From Aplysia californica (lineage: Eukaryota; Mollusca; Gastropoda; Aplysiida; Aplysiidae), in NCBI RefSeq assembly GCF_000002075.1, contig NW_004797276.1:2936602-3000601 (forward strand): a stretch of DNA of 64,000 nucleotides, read 5' to 3'. Below the pieces are notes generated by a model that saw only the letters and a program-made list of their open reading frames with translations, was not told the DNA's origin and did no database searches. The number at the start of each line of letters is the position of its first letter. Position 1 is the stretch's first letter. Of this stretch, positions 11,105-20,999 are shown in pieces. The position numbers and the translations under genes were made by a program.

Positions 11105-11199
11105 CGTAGAGTTTGGTATACGAGTCTTCTATGTGATAAATAAATCCGTCCAATAGAGAAAGCGAGATAGCCGTAGCTAGGAATACATCATGAAAGGTT
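11013..11199 (-). promoter_or_regulatory. Spliced overlapping upstream ORF (uORF2) of the ATF4-like gene
   Basis: The exon begins after a good acceptor (TTCTTCTATTTCAG, ending at 11200). If joined to the donor at 12543/12542, ATG GC plus A gives a frame that starts MATFHDVFLATA and runs 63 codons to TGA at 11015-11013. It overlaps the main CDS by 92 nt in a different frame. In vertebrates an out-of-frame uORF of 59 codons overlapping the ATF4 start blocks translation until eIF2 is phosphorylated. The length, overlap and strong start context here point to the same control. The peptide itself has no recognisable domain. A poly-T/TTC tract precedes the acceptor. Confidence 0.75.
11177..11191 (-). 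promoter_or_regulatory. Extra 4-codon uORF inside the ATF4 leader
   Basis: ATG ATG TAT TCC TAG (MMYS) lies within the second leader exon, in a frame different from both uORF2 and the main CDS. It could add a further scanning barrier. Nothing here shows whether it is used. Confidence 0.5.
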
Positions 11200-11261
11200 C
11201 TGAAATAGAAGAAAAAAAAATGTAAGCAATCCAAACACTCTTCACTCAATAATTAGTGTCA

Positions 11262-11560
11262 AAACGCGGTGGAATCAGACGCTAGTCAATTTTTTGGCAT
11301 GTGGAGTTATCACATTAATAAAAGCATTTTCATCTGCTTTGTTTTATATATCTGGAATAGAGATTGAGATATTCCCGATTGAAGGAGGTGGGGTCACCTG
11401 GTTTTAGTGGTAAAATTAGCGAGAAAAAGGTCGTCAAAGTTTGTTATCTTCAATACCTTGCTTGAAAGTCGAAAACTGAAAAATTATTTCGTGCCTTTAA
11501 TGTTTTCGGTAAATTCACACGGAAATGTTTAAAACAAACATAAAAAGTGATAGGCCACCT
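11262..11560 (+). repeat. Family E inverted-repeat element, 3'-truncated, in ATF4 intron 1
   Basis: It matches the family E start (GTGGAATCAGACGCTAGTC, then TTTTTTGGCATGTGGAGTTA) and interior, but lacks the closing inverted repeat. At least six other copies lie in the window. Confidence 0.65.
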
Positions 11561-12542
11561 GACAGATCTAGATCTAGATCTAGAGTCTAGAGATTTAGAG
11601 ATCTATGAATAATTTTATTGAGCCTGATTTTATACAAAAATTATAAAATTGGCATGGTCCTACGAAACAAAAACACTACAACAATAACAATAGTCAATAG
11701 TTAAGAGAGGGGTCCAACAGGTCCAAAGAGGCAAACAGCAATGGCTATAGCATGAGAGCTGTGACCACAAAAAAGTGGGTCACAATGACCTTGCAACTTG
11801 CAGGCCTTATGGGGAGCCCTTTGCGGGATCAGATCTGGTCGGGTCGGGATGATCGCCCATCTCGTCGCCTGGTAACAAATGCGAGTCAGGCGAGATCAGC
11901 GTGTGCGACGATAGTTGCTTTGCACCCTCAGTCTTGTGCTAGCAAATCGCCCAGACCAGACCCCAATACCCCAAAGTCAAAGAGAACCCCCTATTACTGC
12001 TCCTCATCAAATTATCAGTTGGAAAAAATGTGTTGTTGTAATAAAAGTAACCCACAAGAAAAAAAACTTTGCTTTCCCTTCAAAGATATGAAGCCATTTA
12101 AGTAAATCAGTAATGTAACCATTCCCCCCAAGCCAAGGACAAGAGACAAAGTCTAAAAGTTTTGTGCCAGGCCAGATGTGTTTATTCTGCTGACTCAGAC
12201 TGGCGATTGAGACCAAAGCATGACGAGACTTGAACTTGAGTTGTTTCTAGATCTAGATATCTAGTTTCTATCGTGGGGTATGGGATGGGGCAGGGAGGGA
12301 TATATTTTTGTATTCCCCAATATGCTTAGAACCTGGAAAAATAAGGTCACAAGGCATTTCAAGGGATCAGTCGCCATTCTTCGGATTCCTACTGCAGAAC
12401 TGGTTGACCTATCGCCACAGATGCTAAGTTGTGTAGATCTACTAGACTAGCCTACGGGGAAGTATTTTACTTCTTAGGTAAGACTCACAATATCTTTGAT
12501 AAATAAGCACATATCTGAATATTATGATAGAGGAAAACTTAC
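11561..12542 (-). other. Remainder of ATF4 intron 1
   Basis: It contains an AGATCT/TCTAGA hexamer cluster at 11567-11590 and an imperfect GC-rich inverted repeat near 11855-11895 (ATCTCG..CGAGAT). I see no coding exon. Confidence 0.5.
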
Positions 12543-12683
12543 GCCATTGTGCCGATTGCCCTTGGGGGCGGACGTCGCCGTGTCTTCCTAAGCAGACATC
12601 TTTGCACACATTATATTTCTTGACCGTTCTGTAGCGTGGCAATGCAGGAAATGGCGGGTACAAGCGAAGAAGGCGTTGACCAT
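12543..12683 (-). promoter_or_regulatory. ATF4 5' leader exon with uORF1
   Basis: This exon ends at the donor ATGGC/GTAAGT, so the uORF2 start codon (12547-12545) is its last complete codon. Upstream lies a frame ending at TAG (12590-12588) that can start at any of three in-frame ATGs: 12683 (31 codons), 12611 (7 codons) or 12599 (ATG TCT GCT, 3 codons). Vertebrate ATF4 uORF1 is also 3 codons. The real start depends on the transcription start site, which I cannot place. The exon is GC-richer than its surroundings, and its 5' limit is unknown. Confidence 0.65.
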
Positions 12684-12912
12684 GAAAGCTAATATCACTG
12701 CGCAAGGTCGTAAACAACCAAACATCACTTTATCAATTAAGAGTCAGAACCAGCTTCAGGAAACATGTCAATGAGAACAATGTGACTGAATGAAATAAAT
12801 TATAAGTTACTTAAGAAGTTAAACATATTTTCTGGCCCAAGTACCAAAAGAAGTTCTGAAACTGTTTAATATTGCGGATGATGATTAAAGGGGTCTTCTT
12901 CGGCCAAGTAGA

Positions 12913-12920
12913 TTGCATCA
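12913..12920. promoter_or_regulatory. Possible CARE/AARE-like site upstream of the ATF4 gene
   Basis: TTGCATCA matches the core of the C/EBP-ATF response element and lies about 230 bp upstream of the furthest leader ATG. It is an 8-mer and may be chance. Confidence 0.2.
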
Positions 12921-13101
12921 GAAATTTTGACACAGTGCCAAATGATTACAGCTTCCGGTATACTATTTATAGCATAGTGACGAGGGCTGAGAGCAGAGGA
13001 GTAGTGATGGGCCGATACCACAATTTAGGTATCGATAATACCTAGTACTTTTTGAAGGTATCGATACCGATACCTCGATACCTAATGCTATTAGTAACAT
13101 C

Positions 13102-13636
13102 AATGATAGTACATAACAAGATGGGCCACTTCTCTCTTTGAGCCAATTAAAAAAGTGTCCTCAAAATTTGGTGGCGCCCTCTTCACAAAAGCGCACTCTT
13201 TGCGAACAGAGTTACCCTACTTGAGTTTTTAAAAATCAAAGTGAAACTAGCAAGTTTTGGGATAAATTTCGGAAGAACGCTTTTTTAAAATGGTTACGCT
13301 GACAAAAAACCTCTTCCGGAGGAAAGGGTGATGGTTTTCTTCGTTTAATTTGACTTAAGAATGAAAGGCGAGAGGTCATTAAAATTTAAAAAATAATAAA
13401 ACTCCGCACTGAACGTACCCGAACTGCTGATGAACAGCAGTCGATCTGCGCCACAGAATTCTACACTAAGTGTAGAATTCTGTGATCTGCGCACGCAAGG
13501 AGGTGCTATTCCTATTCTTCTTCTGGAAAAACGAAAGAGAGCTTCAAAACAGACTGCAGCGCCATCTGAAGCAAAGAGCATACTTCCTGCGGACACTTTT
13601 TTGGCTGAGTGGCCCATCTTGTTATGAACTATCATT
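13102..13636. mobile_element. Inverted-repeat element M nested in N
   Basis: The 29 bp arms (AATGATAGTACATAACAAGA.. at 13102-13130 and the reverse complement at 13608-13636) match at 28 positions. The arms contain ACATAACAAGATGGGCCACT. I could not settle a target duplication. Its interior holds the tiny palindrome L. Confidence 0.55.
13452..13484. mobile_element. Minimal 33 bp palindromic element L with 8 bp target duplication
   Basis: The sequence is a perfect palindrome: 16 bp arm CACAGAATTCTACACT, one spacer base, then the reverse-complement arm. It is flanked by exact 8 bp repeats ATCTGCGC (13444-13451 and 13485-13492). A 77 bp relative with the same ends and its own 8 bp duplication is at 34204-34280. 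It is essentially two terminal inverted repeats with no interior. Confidence 0.7.
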
Positions 13637-13757
13637 GGTAACATACGCCGGGGGTAATAAGTAAAGACAAAAATACAAGTATACTTTTCCAAGTATTTAG
13701 GTAATCGTGTCTAGACAAGTTGTGACTATTTTGCTGAGACTCAAACAATAATTATTT

Positions 13758-13762
<5 letters not shown>

Positions 13763-13836
<74 letters not shown>
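13763..13836 (+). repeat. (GA)n microsatellite
   Basis: An uninterrupted AG/GA dinucleotide run of about 74 bp inside element N. Confidence 0.95.
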
Positions 13837-13838
<2 letters not shown>

Positions 13839-13996
13839 ATACCCAAATATGAGAATTTAAAAAAAAGTGAAGTATGTGAGGAAAGTCAACTTTGCAGAAA
13901 ATGTTAATATTGTAAAATAAAAACACAAGCGTTCTAAAAAGGCAATTAAATATACCAGATTTTTAGCAACTTTAAATTAAACCAATGAGGATAAAT

Positions 13997-14169
13997 CAGG
14001 GTTGTCAGTGAGGATTTTGCAAAATCACTAGATAGATTTCTTGAAAAACTTCTCTCTTTTTGTTAAAAAATCACTAGATTCATTTAAAACGCTTCCCCCC
14101 TATGAAAACTTATCAGTTTTGATAAACAAAAAATTCTCAAGGCCCAAGTCACTTGCTTTGACAGCCCTG
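13997..14169 (+). mobile_element. hAT-like element O nested in N
   Basis: The 173 bp element has ends CAGGGTTGTCA and TGACAGCCCTG and exact 8 bp flanking repeats GGATAAAT (13989-13996 and 14170-14177). A diverged, truncated relative starts at 34334. CAGGG ends with an 8 bp duplication fit hAT elements. Confidence 0.8.
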
Positions 14170-14280
14170 GGATAAATAACACATAGGTATCGATGTTTAG
14201 AGCAGGTATCAGTACCGATACCGATAGGTATCTAGGTATCTAGTATATAGTATCGATACCTGCCCATCACTACTGAGGAG

Positions 14281-14562
14281 AGGGCCAGAGGGCATTGTTA
14301 TGTGAATGAGTGTTTTGTGCGTCTTTGGTAACGAGACCTCTTTGGTAAAAGCACAGAGCTAAAATTAGCAGCGTAGGACGACAGACCTAGATCTAGATCT
14401 AGACCTACAATTTTTTTAAACCCTTTTTGACGGAGGGCTCCTTGGCTTAATAAAATGCAAAGTCTCAACAGATAGATCTAGCAGATACATCGTGTACACC
14501 GGTTTTCGCTAAAAACTTTCCTCACACACAGGGGAATCTTGGAATCTTGAGTTTTTTACTTT
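14281..14562. other. Unassigned intergenic sequence
   Basis: It contains two short AGATCTAG clusters (14390-14402 and 14476). No gene is recognised. Confidence 0.4.
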
Positions 14563-14752
14563 GTGGGTGGTTGGCCAATGGGTGCTCTGGACTGACTCTT
14601 GTGACTGGTGTGGTTTGCTCCTTAAAGTCCTTATCTTTCTTAACAAACATTTTTCGTCGTTGTCTCCTTCTTTTGTGTTTTTTACTCTCTTGAACCACCT
14701 CCAATCTTCGGCACTAATATTATACGACCTTATTGTATTTCAAGAGCCGTAA
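14563..14752 (+). mobile_element. SINE family A with a small internal expansion
   Basis: It matches family A from GTGGGTGGTTGG to GCCGTAAAAC. A short duplication-like expansion (GACTGACTCTTGTGACTGG) lies after the first 30 bp. The element ends in telomere-like repeats instead of the usual ACTTACTAAAAC. Confidence 0.7.
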
Positions 14753-14779
14753 AACCCTAACCCTAACCCTAACCCTAAT
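14753..14779 (+). repeat. Interstitial telomere-like (CCCTAA)n
   Basis: Four consecutive CCTAAC units continue directly from the GTAAAAC end of the adjacent SINE. The motif equals the TTAGGG telomere repeat used by molluscs and vertebrates. Confidence 0.85.
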
Positions 14780-14939
14780 TTTCTACCCCTATGCCTGTAC
14801 ACTTCTTAAAACTCAGATAATAGACAAAACTAATTGCAATCTGCACACACATACAAACACACCTCTATACACATATTCACAAACACCGAGAACACAACAT
14901 CTACACCAGACATTATGCACCTTGATCTACTCACACAGA

Positions 14940-15210
14940 CACTTACACACCAACAAGCACATAAACAGAATTAATCCCATGTGGGAACCCCATTGCAGAC
15001 ACTGTGACTACTACGAGGAGACCGTTGAACATCTCCTTCACTGCCCAAACCTGGCATTTCTTCGACGCAGGCTCCTACACACACCTACAGACTTACAAAG
15101 CCTCCTCTACTCTGGCGTTGACCAGATGACAAGGAAGGACATGTAGTTACTTGAGGGAGGCCTTGCGCTGCCAAGAGCGAAATGCTCGCAGCTAAAGGGA
15201 TTTGAAAACA
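14940..15210 (+). mobile_element. LINE 3' end (C-terminal zinc-knuckle region)
   Basis: The frame ending at 15146 encodes CRHCDYYEETVEHLLHCPN followed by an Arg-rich helix. This C-x2-C..ETVEHLL-x-C pattern is found near the C-terminus of many non-LTR retrotransposon ORF2 proteins. The noncoding tail ends in ACAACAACAAC at about 15205. The upstream part of ORF2 is absent, so this is a 5'-truncated copy. Confidence 0.65.
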
Positions 15211-15454
15211 ACAACAACTCATACAGTTTACACTTTTAAAGGAATCAATCACATTTACTGTCATAAATAACACACACTTGGTCTTAAATTACTAACAGCT
15301 CAAGCAAGAAAACTCACTGCAACCTGTTAACTATTTTCATGACATTCATACAAGCAAGGCAATGGAATGACACAAAAGAAACAGATTACTTGTTTGAAAA
15401 GAAATGATTTAATTCAAGTTTTGCTAATATCATAATCACTCAATATAAAGTTAC

Positions 15455-15695
15455 AACACAGTGGAGTAAGGCGCCTGTCAATTTTTAGGCATATATGGAG
15501 CTACTGGTAGCGCCTTAAAACATGTACATTTGTCTAGCTTTCCAAGAAAATTACCCTATATTTTTAAATGGACATAAAAGGTGTCGAGACAAAAAATAAC
15601 AATTCGATAAAAATTGCCAAACGGGAAGAAAAATGCTGTTTTCTTCGTTTCCATTATTTTGAGAGCATCTGATTTAGCCACGATGCCTCACACAT
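15455..15695 (+). repeat. Family E inverted-repeat element, internally deleted
   Basis: The start matches AGTGGAGTAAGGCGCCTGTC and TTTTTAGGCATATATGGAG. The end matches TTTGAGAGCATCTGATTTAGCC. The middle is shorter than in the 18.1 kb copy. Confidence 0.6.
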
Positions 15696-16647
15696 ATTAT
15701 ATACACTATATCATAATCAATCCATACACAATTAAAAAGCAAATATTTTTGTACATCTTGTAAAGCAGGAAATAGATCCAAGCATTTTCTTGCAACAGCA
15801 AAAAGTAATGTGAACTCTAGCACTAACATAGCGTGTATATTACATATTTTCAGGCTTCTAATTTTTCTTATACATGTTCTTCTTTCACTGAACTGTTAGT
15901 TTTAAAGCGGTCTAGTGACATAACACAGCCTCGCCTTACTCCTCTTTTAATCTTATAATATATTTATATATATATTCGCAGTTCTCTTGCTCAATTTATA
16001 CGGTACTGCAGAAACCCGGATCTCGGTACCCTTGCATCTATGCATAGCCTACTCAAAATGTTAAATAGATCATCACGTCTAACTTTATCCAAAAGGCTTT
16101 CACTTTTAGTAATCAATGAAATGAAGCATAGGTCTTTCTGTGCTTCAATACATGATCTCTACATTAATACTTTAATGGCGAATATAAGAGCATTTCAGGT
16201 ATCCTTGTCAGGAACAAAGCCGACCTATGTTTTAGATATCTTCTGACTTAAACGTTTCCTCATATTTTTCACAGTGAAAATGGTTGTAAAATGCCACTAA
16301 TTAGGCTAATCGTCATATATAATATGATGATATAACAATTAGCCTAATTAGTCGCATTTTAAACAGCATCTCACATTCTATGGCACCTGGTGACTTAGGC
16401 AAAGCTATAAAGACTGACATACCATCTGGGATCTTACCACAGTCTGAAAATGAAATTACGAATACAGTACCAAAGAAAAAAGTTTCCACAGAAATGAAAC
16501 AAGCATGAAATCATGATGAGCTGCATGAGCAATTTAATATCTAATACAGTTAAGTATTGGAATGATGAGAAGTATTTTTTCTATAATGTATGAATTTAAT
16601 AAGAAACAGAGCCTCTATAATTATGTACTTTGTACTCCTATTATCTA
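15696..16647. other. AT-rich intergenic sequence
   Basis: No gene was recognised. A perfect-looking inverted repeat of about 20 bp, AATTAGGCTAATCGTCATAT at 16300 facing its reverse complement near 16330-16352, makes a strong local hairpin. Confidence 0.45.
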
Positions 16648-16800
16648 TCCCCGTCGTTTTATGCAAGAAAAATTCTGAAATTATGCAAACTGAGCCCAAA
16701 AATGATTTGTTAATTTTAACAAAGAATTATAAATAATCAGAAATTATGCAAAAAATTATCAAATGCTAAATTATGCGGGGTGCATAAAACCACGGGGACA
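16648..16800 (+). repeat. Family K inverted-repeat element, full-length
   Basis: The ends CCCCGTCGTTTTATGC and GCATAAAACCACGGGG form an imperfect inverted repeat of 16 bp. The interior is AT-rich with repeated AAATTATGC words. At about 153 bp it is the cleanest copy in the window. Confidence 0.7.
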
Positions 16801-16963
16801 GTATTATGTACAATTCATGGCCACATAAAAAAGTTTAACATAAAATTAATCATCGTAATTGAAGACAACACATTAAAGTCATGTAAATGAAATACCAAGC
16901 GAAATAGAACACTAAAAGTGCTGACCAAATTAAATCGTTCATATTTTTAAAAACACGTAAGGG

Positions 16964-17070
16964 TGTTTTTATGCCTCCATCGACACAATTTAGATTCAAT
17001 AGGAGGCGGCCTTGACCCCGCCCGTCCACAGCACTCTGGGCTGATAGGGATACAACATCGTAAGAGAAAG
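16964..17070 (-). repeat. Dispersed repeat S
   Basis: It shares TGTTTTTA..CGACACAATTT..GATACAACATC with 19704-19815 at moderate identity. The ends are unclear and no function is evident. Confidence 0.4.
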
Positions 17071-17135
17071 ACCGACATACTCGATTACATAAATTATTGA
17101 GTCTTCTGCAAGCGACAGCGGAGCTCTTAGGGACT

Positions 17136-17439
17136 GGACTGTTCACAAAAAACGTCAGCTAAAATTTGACCAAAAATGACCCCCACGAAAACTTCCCAGG
17201 AACCCCCACCGTTGACGTCAACCAAATTGTACATGTACATTTAGAGAGAACCTGTACAGGATACAGTTTTGTATTTACACTTTTGAGTTTGATCTTTATT
17301 TTGAATTTTAAAAATTAAAACTATGGCGATGACAACTTTGTAAGAACCCCCCCCCCACCCACCCACCCCCAATGTCCCAACGTTTGTCAACTCTTTACTG
17401 ACCCCCCCCCCCGAGCTGACGCCATTTGTGAATGATCCC
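17136..17439 (+). repeat. Family R inverted-repeat element, short copy
   Basis: The ends GGACTGTTCACAAAAAACGT and ATTTGTGAATGATCC are inverted relatives of the R ends at 9603 and 10830. The interior holds poly(C) runs and TTGACGTCAA. Confidence 0.6.
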
Positions 17440-18096
17440 TTACTGCTACACCACAGAGGCCAGTCCGGATCCCTTTGAACCTCGGAAACATGTCGGCAAG
17501 AGAAGAAGAAAATCCTACAGAGAATTTCATAAAGAACAGAAACACTGAAGTGATTTCACAGACATTGAAAATTCTAAACAGCTCAAAAGCAACTGGCTGG
17601 ACTACATTAACATTGACAGGAACCCTTTGTCATACAACTATTTACAGCAATTTCTTTAAAAAAACAAAACAACCAACATAATCACAAATATTTATAGTAA
17701 TTTCTTTAAAAAAACAAACAACAACATAACTAGATCGAAAAGTCCACAACCACTAGCAATTATTATTCATAATATCTCCAAAACAGGAACAAAGTCTGAA
17801 TTGAATAAAAGCAAGAGAGCAAAGGATTATCATTACTCAATAGATTCCTCAGGCTCAATCATGTTCTTATGAATACTCATGAAAGCAAACTTCGTACACA
17901 TTTTAATTGAAAAGTTTGACAAGTGAGTGGTTGCTTCTACAAAGTGATGCAAATGTCTGAGCTACCAGATATATATATATATATATGAAACATGTATTAC
18001 AACAGCAAAGTAGTCAGGAAATTTTTCAATCATTTATTAAACTTGTGTCCTGAAACCAGAGTGTGAACATAATTTAAATCTCGGTTAATGAAGCAA
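17440..18096. other. Unassigned sequence with short tandem repeats
   Basis: A duplicated AATTTCTTTAAAAAAACAAA segment occurs at about 17650 and 17700, and an (AT)n run at about 17970. No gene is seen. Confidence 0.4.
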
Positions 18097-18450
18097 AAGT
18101 GGAATCAGGTGCTCTTCAATTTTTGGGCATATGGAGTTAATGACATCATCTTAAAGCAAGTTCATTAGTCTTGCTTAAGATGAATTTTTTCTCTCCACAT
18201 TTTATCAATATAAGTCGAGATATTTGCATCTAAAGGCTATAGGGGTCGCTTGGTAGCAGAGGGAAAATTAGTGAGAAAACGGCAGCCAAAGTTTGGGGAC
18301 GTCCAAAGCTTCAGAGTCTTCGGAAACTGTAGATTATCTTTTGTGCCTTTAAAGAAAAAAACGGTAGAAATTGCTGAAAGGGCCAGAAAATATGCTGTTT
18401 CTTCAATTTCAATATTTTGATGAGCTCCTGATTTCACCACGATGCCTCAA
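18097..18450 (+). mobile_element. Family E inverted-repeat element, full-length
   Basis: It starts AAAGTGGAATCAGGTGCTCT and ends GAGCTCCTGATTTCACCACG, giving an inverted repeat of about 20 bp. The interior has the family landmarks GGCATATGGAGTTA, AAAATTAGTGAGAAAA and TTTGTGCCTTTAA. No transposase is present. Superfamily not determined. Confidence 0.7.
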
Positions 18451-18918
18451 ATATTTCATCAGTGTCAGACCATTCGTGGTTGTAATTATTACAATCAGTG
18501 ATACAAAATCATGTAAAAAAAGAACACTCTTCACAAAATCGTGAGCAATTCTGGTAGATAAGAAGTAGCTACCTCATTTCCACTGTTCTGATTATCAGTG
18601 TTTCCCCACATGCATGATTAATCTGACATCAACAAATATAATACATTTATTTCCTTTTATTTTCTACGGAAAAATAAAAGTTTCTGTCTTTAACAAACAT
18701 ACATTAAGATTCATGGACAGTAAAACTTTACCATGACAAGCAGTTCAACAAACTACAAAAAAAAAAGAAAAAGGTAAACACATTTATATAACGGTAAATG
18801 TTTCAAGTCCCCAATAACAGAACTAAGATCATTTCGGAAGCAGGCTGCTTTGACCCTGTCTGTCAGGACCAGCTTGAATTGAGAGGGGAAGAATACCCCA
18901 GGGGAAGACGGAGACACA

Positions 18919-19164
18919 CGACACAAATTCTCCTCACTGAATAGAACTCACACCTCATCCGACACAAAATCTCCTCACTGAGTAGAACTCACACCTCACC
19001 CGACACAAATTCTCTTCACTCAGTAGAACTCACACCTCACCCGACACAAATTCTCTTCACTCAGTAGAACTCACACCTCACCCGACACAAATTCTCCTCA
19101 CTGAGTAGAACTCACACCTCACCCGACACAAATTCTCCTCATTGAGTAGAACTCACAGCTCCCA
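18919..19164 (+). repeat. 41 bp minisatellite, six copies
   Basis: CGACACAAATTCTCCTCACT recurs with exact 41 bp spacing (GACACAAA at 18920, 18961, 19002, 19043, 19084 and 19125). Copies differ by only one to three bases. Confidence 0.95.
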
Positions 19165-19262
19165 TGTGTGACAGTCAAGTGCCAAACTGCTACAACAGAC
19201 TCCTGTTGCAACAAACTGAATTCATGATCATATTATCAGTTAACGAAAAAAAACCCAACCCC

Positions 19263-19324
19263 AACTGACTGTAAATGATTTAACAACTGACTGTAAATGA
19301 TTTAACAACTGACTGTAAATGTTT
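19263..19324 (+). repeat. 22 bp tandem repeat
   Basis: AACTGACTGTAAATGATTTA plus AC is repeated about 2.7 times. Confidence 0.9.
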
Positions 19325-19487
19325 TTGTTTTACTTTCCCACTGACAAAACCTAGATCATTATAATATAGGGGTCCATACAACATCCAGCAAATGGTGAAA
19401 ATGATGAAATGGTAGGTCAACTTAAACGCACCTATCAACACAACTAGCTTATCAAGATCTCGAGTATAACATCCATCTCAAAAAGGA

Positions 19488-19625
19488 CCGAGCCAAATAG
19501 GACCGAGCCAAATGGGACATTCGTGTAAAGTGCCCCTCTCAAGGACACAACGTCGGACCAAGTTGAGGCTCAAACTCCTGAATCCACAATCTCACGATTA
19601 TGAATCTGGTTCCAGCAGATGGGCT
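19488..19625 (-). mobile_element. SINE family D, partial
   Basis: On the minus strand it reads through a tRNA-like head (GATTGTGGATTCAGGAGTTT), then GTTGTGTCCTTGAGAGGGGC and CATTTGGCTCGGTCC. The GACCGAGCCAAAT word is duplicated. Confidence 0.55.
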
Positions 19626-19703
19626 GGAAGACACTTTCATAAACACAGTCGTCATGTCAGCTGGGACCATAACATGTATGGAAATTATTTTTTTTTAATG
19701 TAG

Positions 19704-19815
19704 GTGTTTTTACAGCTCAATCGAGACAATTTCGATAATTTAACAGGCTGGCTTCATCCCTGCCTGTCACAGCCAACTTGGGTGCAGAGGGATACAACAT
19801 CACGGCAGAAATACT
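19704..19815 (-). repeat. Dispersed repeat S
   Basis: Second copy of the repeat described at 16964-17070. Confidence 0.4.
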
Positions 19816-20103
19816 GAAACAATCAATGAAAATTCTCCCCTCTTGGGATCCTGCATGCAACAGCAGAGCATGTAACTTGTAACGGCTACACAAAGACACT
19901 GGGTAACATGTACGGAATGTGCTTCAGAATACGCTGCAGTGTAGAAATAGTTCGGGTAAACTCATGCTCCTATTCTGTAGTGAAGAGACTTCCTATGTAT
20001 AGGAACGGAGATTGAGGTCACAGCAGCAGTTAGGTTAGCAGCATAGATTTCAGGCATGCATTCACTGCACCAGACGGGCAAGGCATCTCACATCTTTTAG
20101 TTC

Positions 20104-20272
20104 AGTTTTAGTAAGATTTTTAAGATAGGCTACTTGCAACACAAGTAAAATCTATAAGAGGTGTTACTAAAGAGTAACATACAAAGAAAAGATGAGGTGA
20201 AATTTCAGGATGATAGACGTAGGATGAGAAAAAAAGAATAAATCGTACCAGAGCACCTGCCAACCAACAAAC
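20104..20272 (-). mobile_element. SINE family A, diverged
   Basis: It matches family A over most of its length, but the 3' hairpin is degraded. It is an older copy. Confidence 0.65.
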
Positions 20273-20418
20273 AAGTTCTAGAGAGAGTGGACGGAGTGCA
20301 ATTGACCTCCACAGCTCTAAATGGCAATGCGTGAGTCTATGCTAGCCATGTTGCGTGTGAAAGGCAAAGAAAGGGCAGACCACCTCTCTCACTGAAGGCT
20401 GTTAAATCAGTCTGCGGG

Positions 20419-20577
20419 GTTTTATGCACCCCGCATAATTTGATCATTTTTTGCATAATTTCTTATTATTTTCCTTTATCATTCTTTGTTAAAATTAACA
20501 GAATCGAATAATTTCACATTTTTGGGCTCAGTTTGCATAGTTTCCTAATTTTTCATGAATAAAACGACGGGGACAGT
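20419..20577 (-). repeat. Family K inverted-repeat element
   Basis: GGGGTTTTATGCACCCCGCA opens it and AAAACGACGGGGACAG closes it. The interior matches the 16.65 kb copy in reverse orientation. Confidence 0.65.
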
Positions 20578-20999
20578 TTAATTAAAGGCCGTTTTGTGAA
20601 GGTTGAGCTAGGCTACAGGTTCCAAAAGTGTTCACCAACCATTTACGGAGTAAGAACAGACCATAGGTTACAAGAAAGGGGAAAGAAGTAACATGTTCTC
20701 TAAAGGATGACAATAACCGGTCAAAACAGAACGTATCATAAACTAATCACATGCCCAAATGGAAAACAGTTTCTACAAGCACGCCCTGGAGGCAGAGATG
20801 ATGGTCTATAAAGTCATACTTTCCCATTACAGTCTGGACGGCCACAAATGGGCCGTTTTAGAAGGGAATCACGAGCAAATGAAAGAGCCTAGTGATTGAT
20901 CATTGTTAGTGACAGTTCGTCAGATGTCTACACCGAAATAAGGGGCCTATTTTGGACCGACTTATATCCTTTTACTTCATTGTCTTTAGGGTGCCCATT
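20578..20999 (-). other. Probable 3' UTR and flank of the receptor gene
   Basis: Downstream of the receptor stop codon. No canonical AATAAA was found on the minus strand here, so the transcript end is unresolved. Confidence 0.35.

Larger units (their letters stand above)
13002..14272 (+). mobile_element. hAT-like element N with nested insertions
   Basis: The ends TAGTGATGGGC and GCCCATCACTA are inverted and flanked by 8 bp repeats, CAGAGGAG (12994-13001) and CTGAGGAG (14273-14280), with one mismatch. Subterminal sequence is rich in GGTATCGATACC words. An 8 bp duplication with TAG..CTA ends is typical of hAT elements. The interior is occupied by elements M, L and O and a GA microsatellite. 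No transposase is recognised. Confidence 0.75.

Noticed and set aside
18919-19164. CRISPR-like array
   Set aside because: The 41 bp units are directly tandem without unique spacers, and the DNA is animal; it is a minisatellite.
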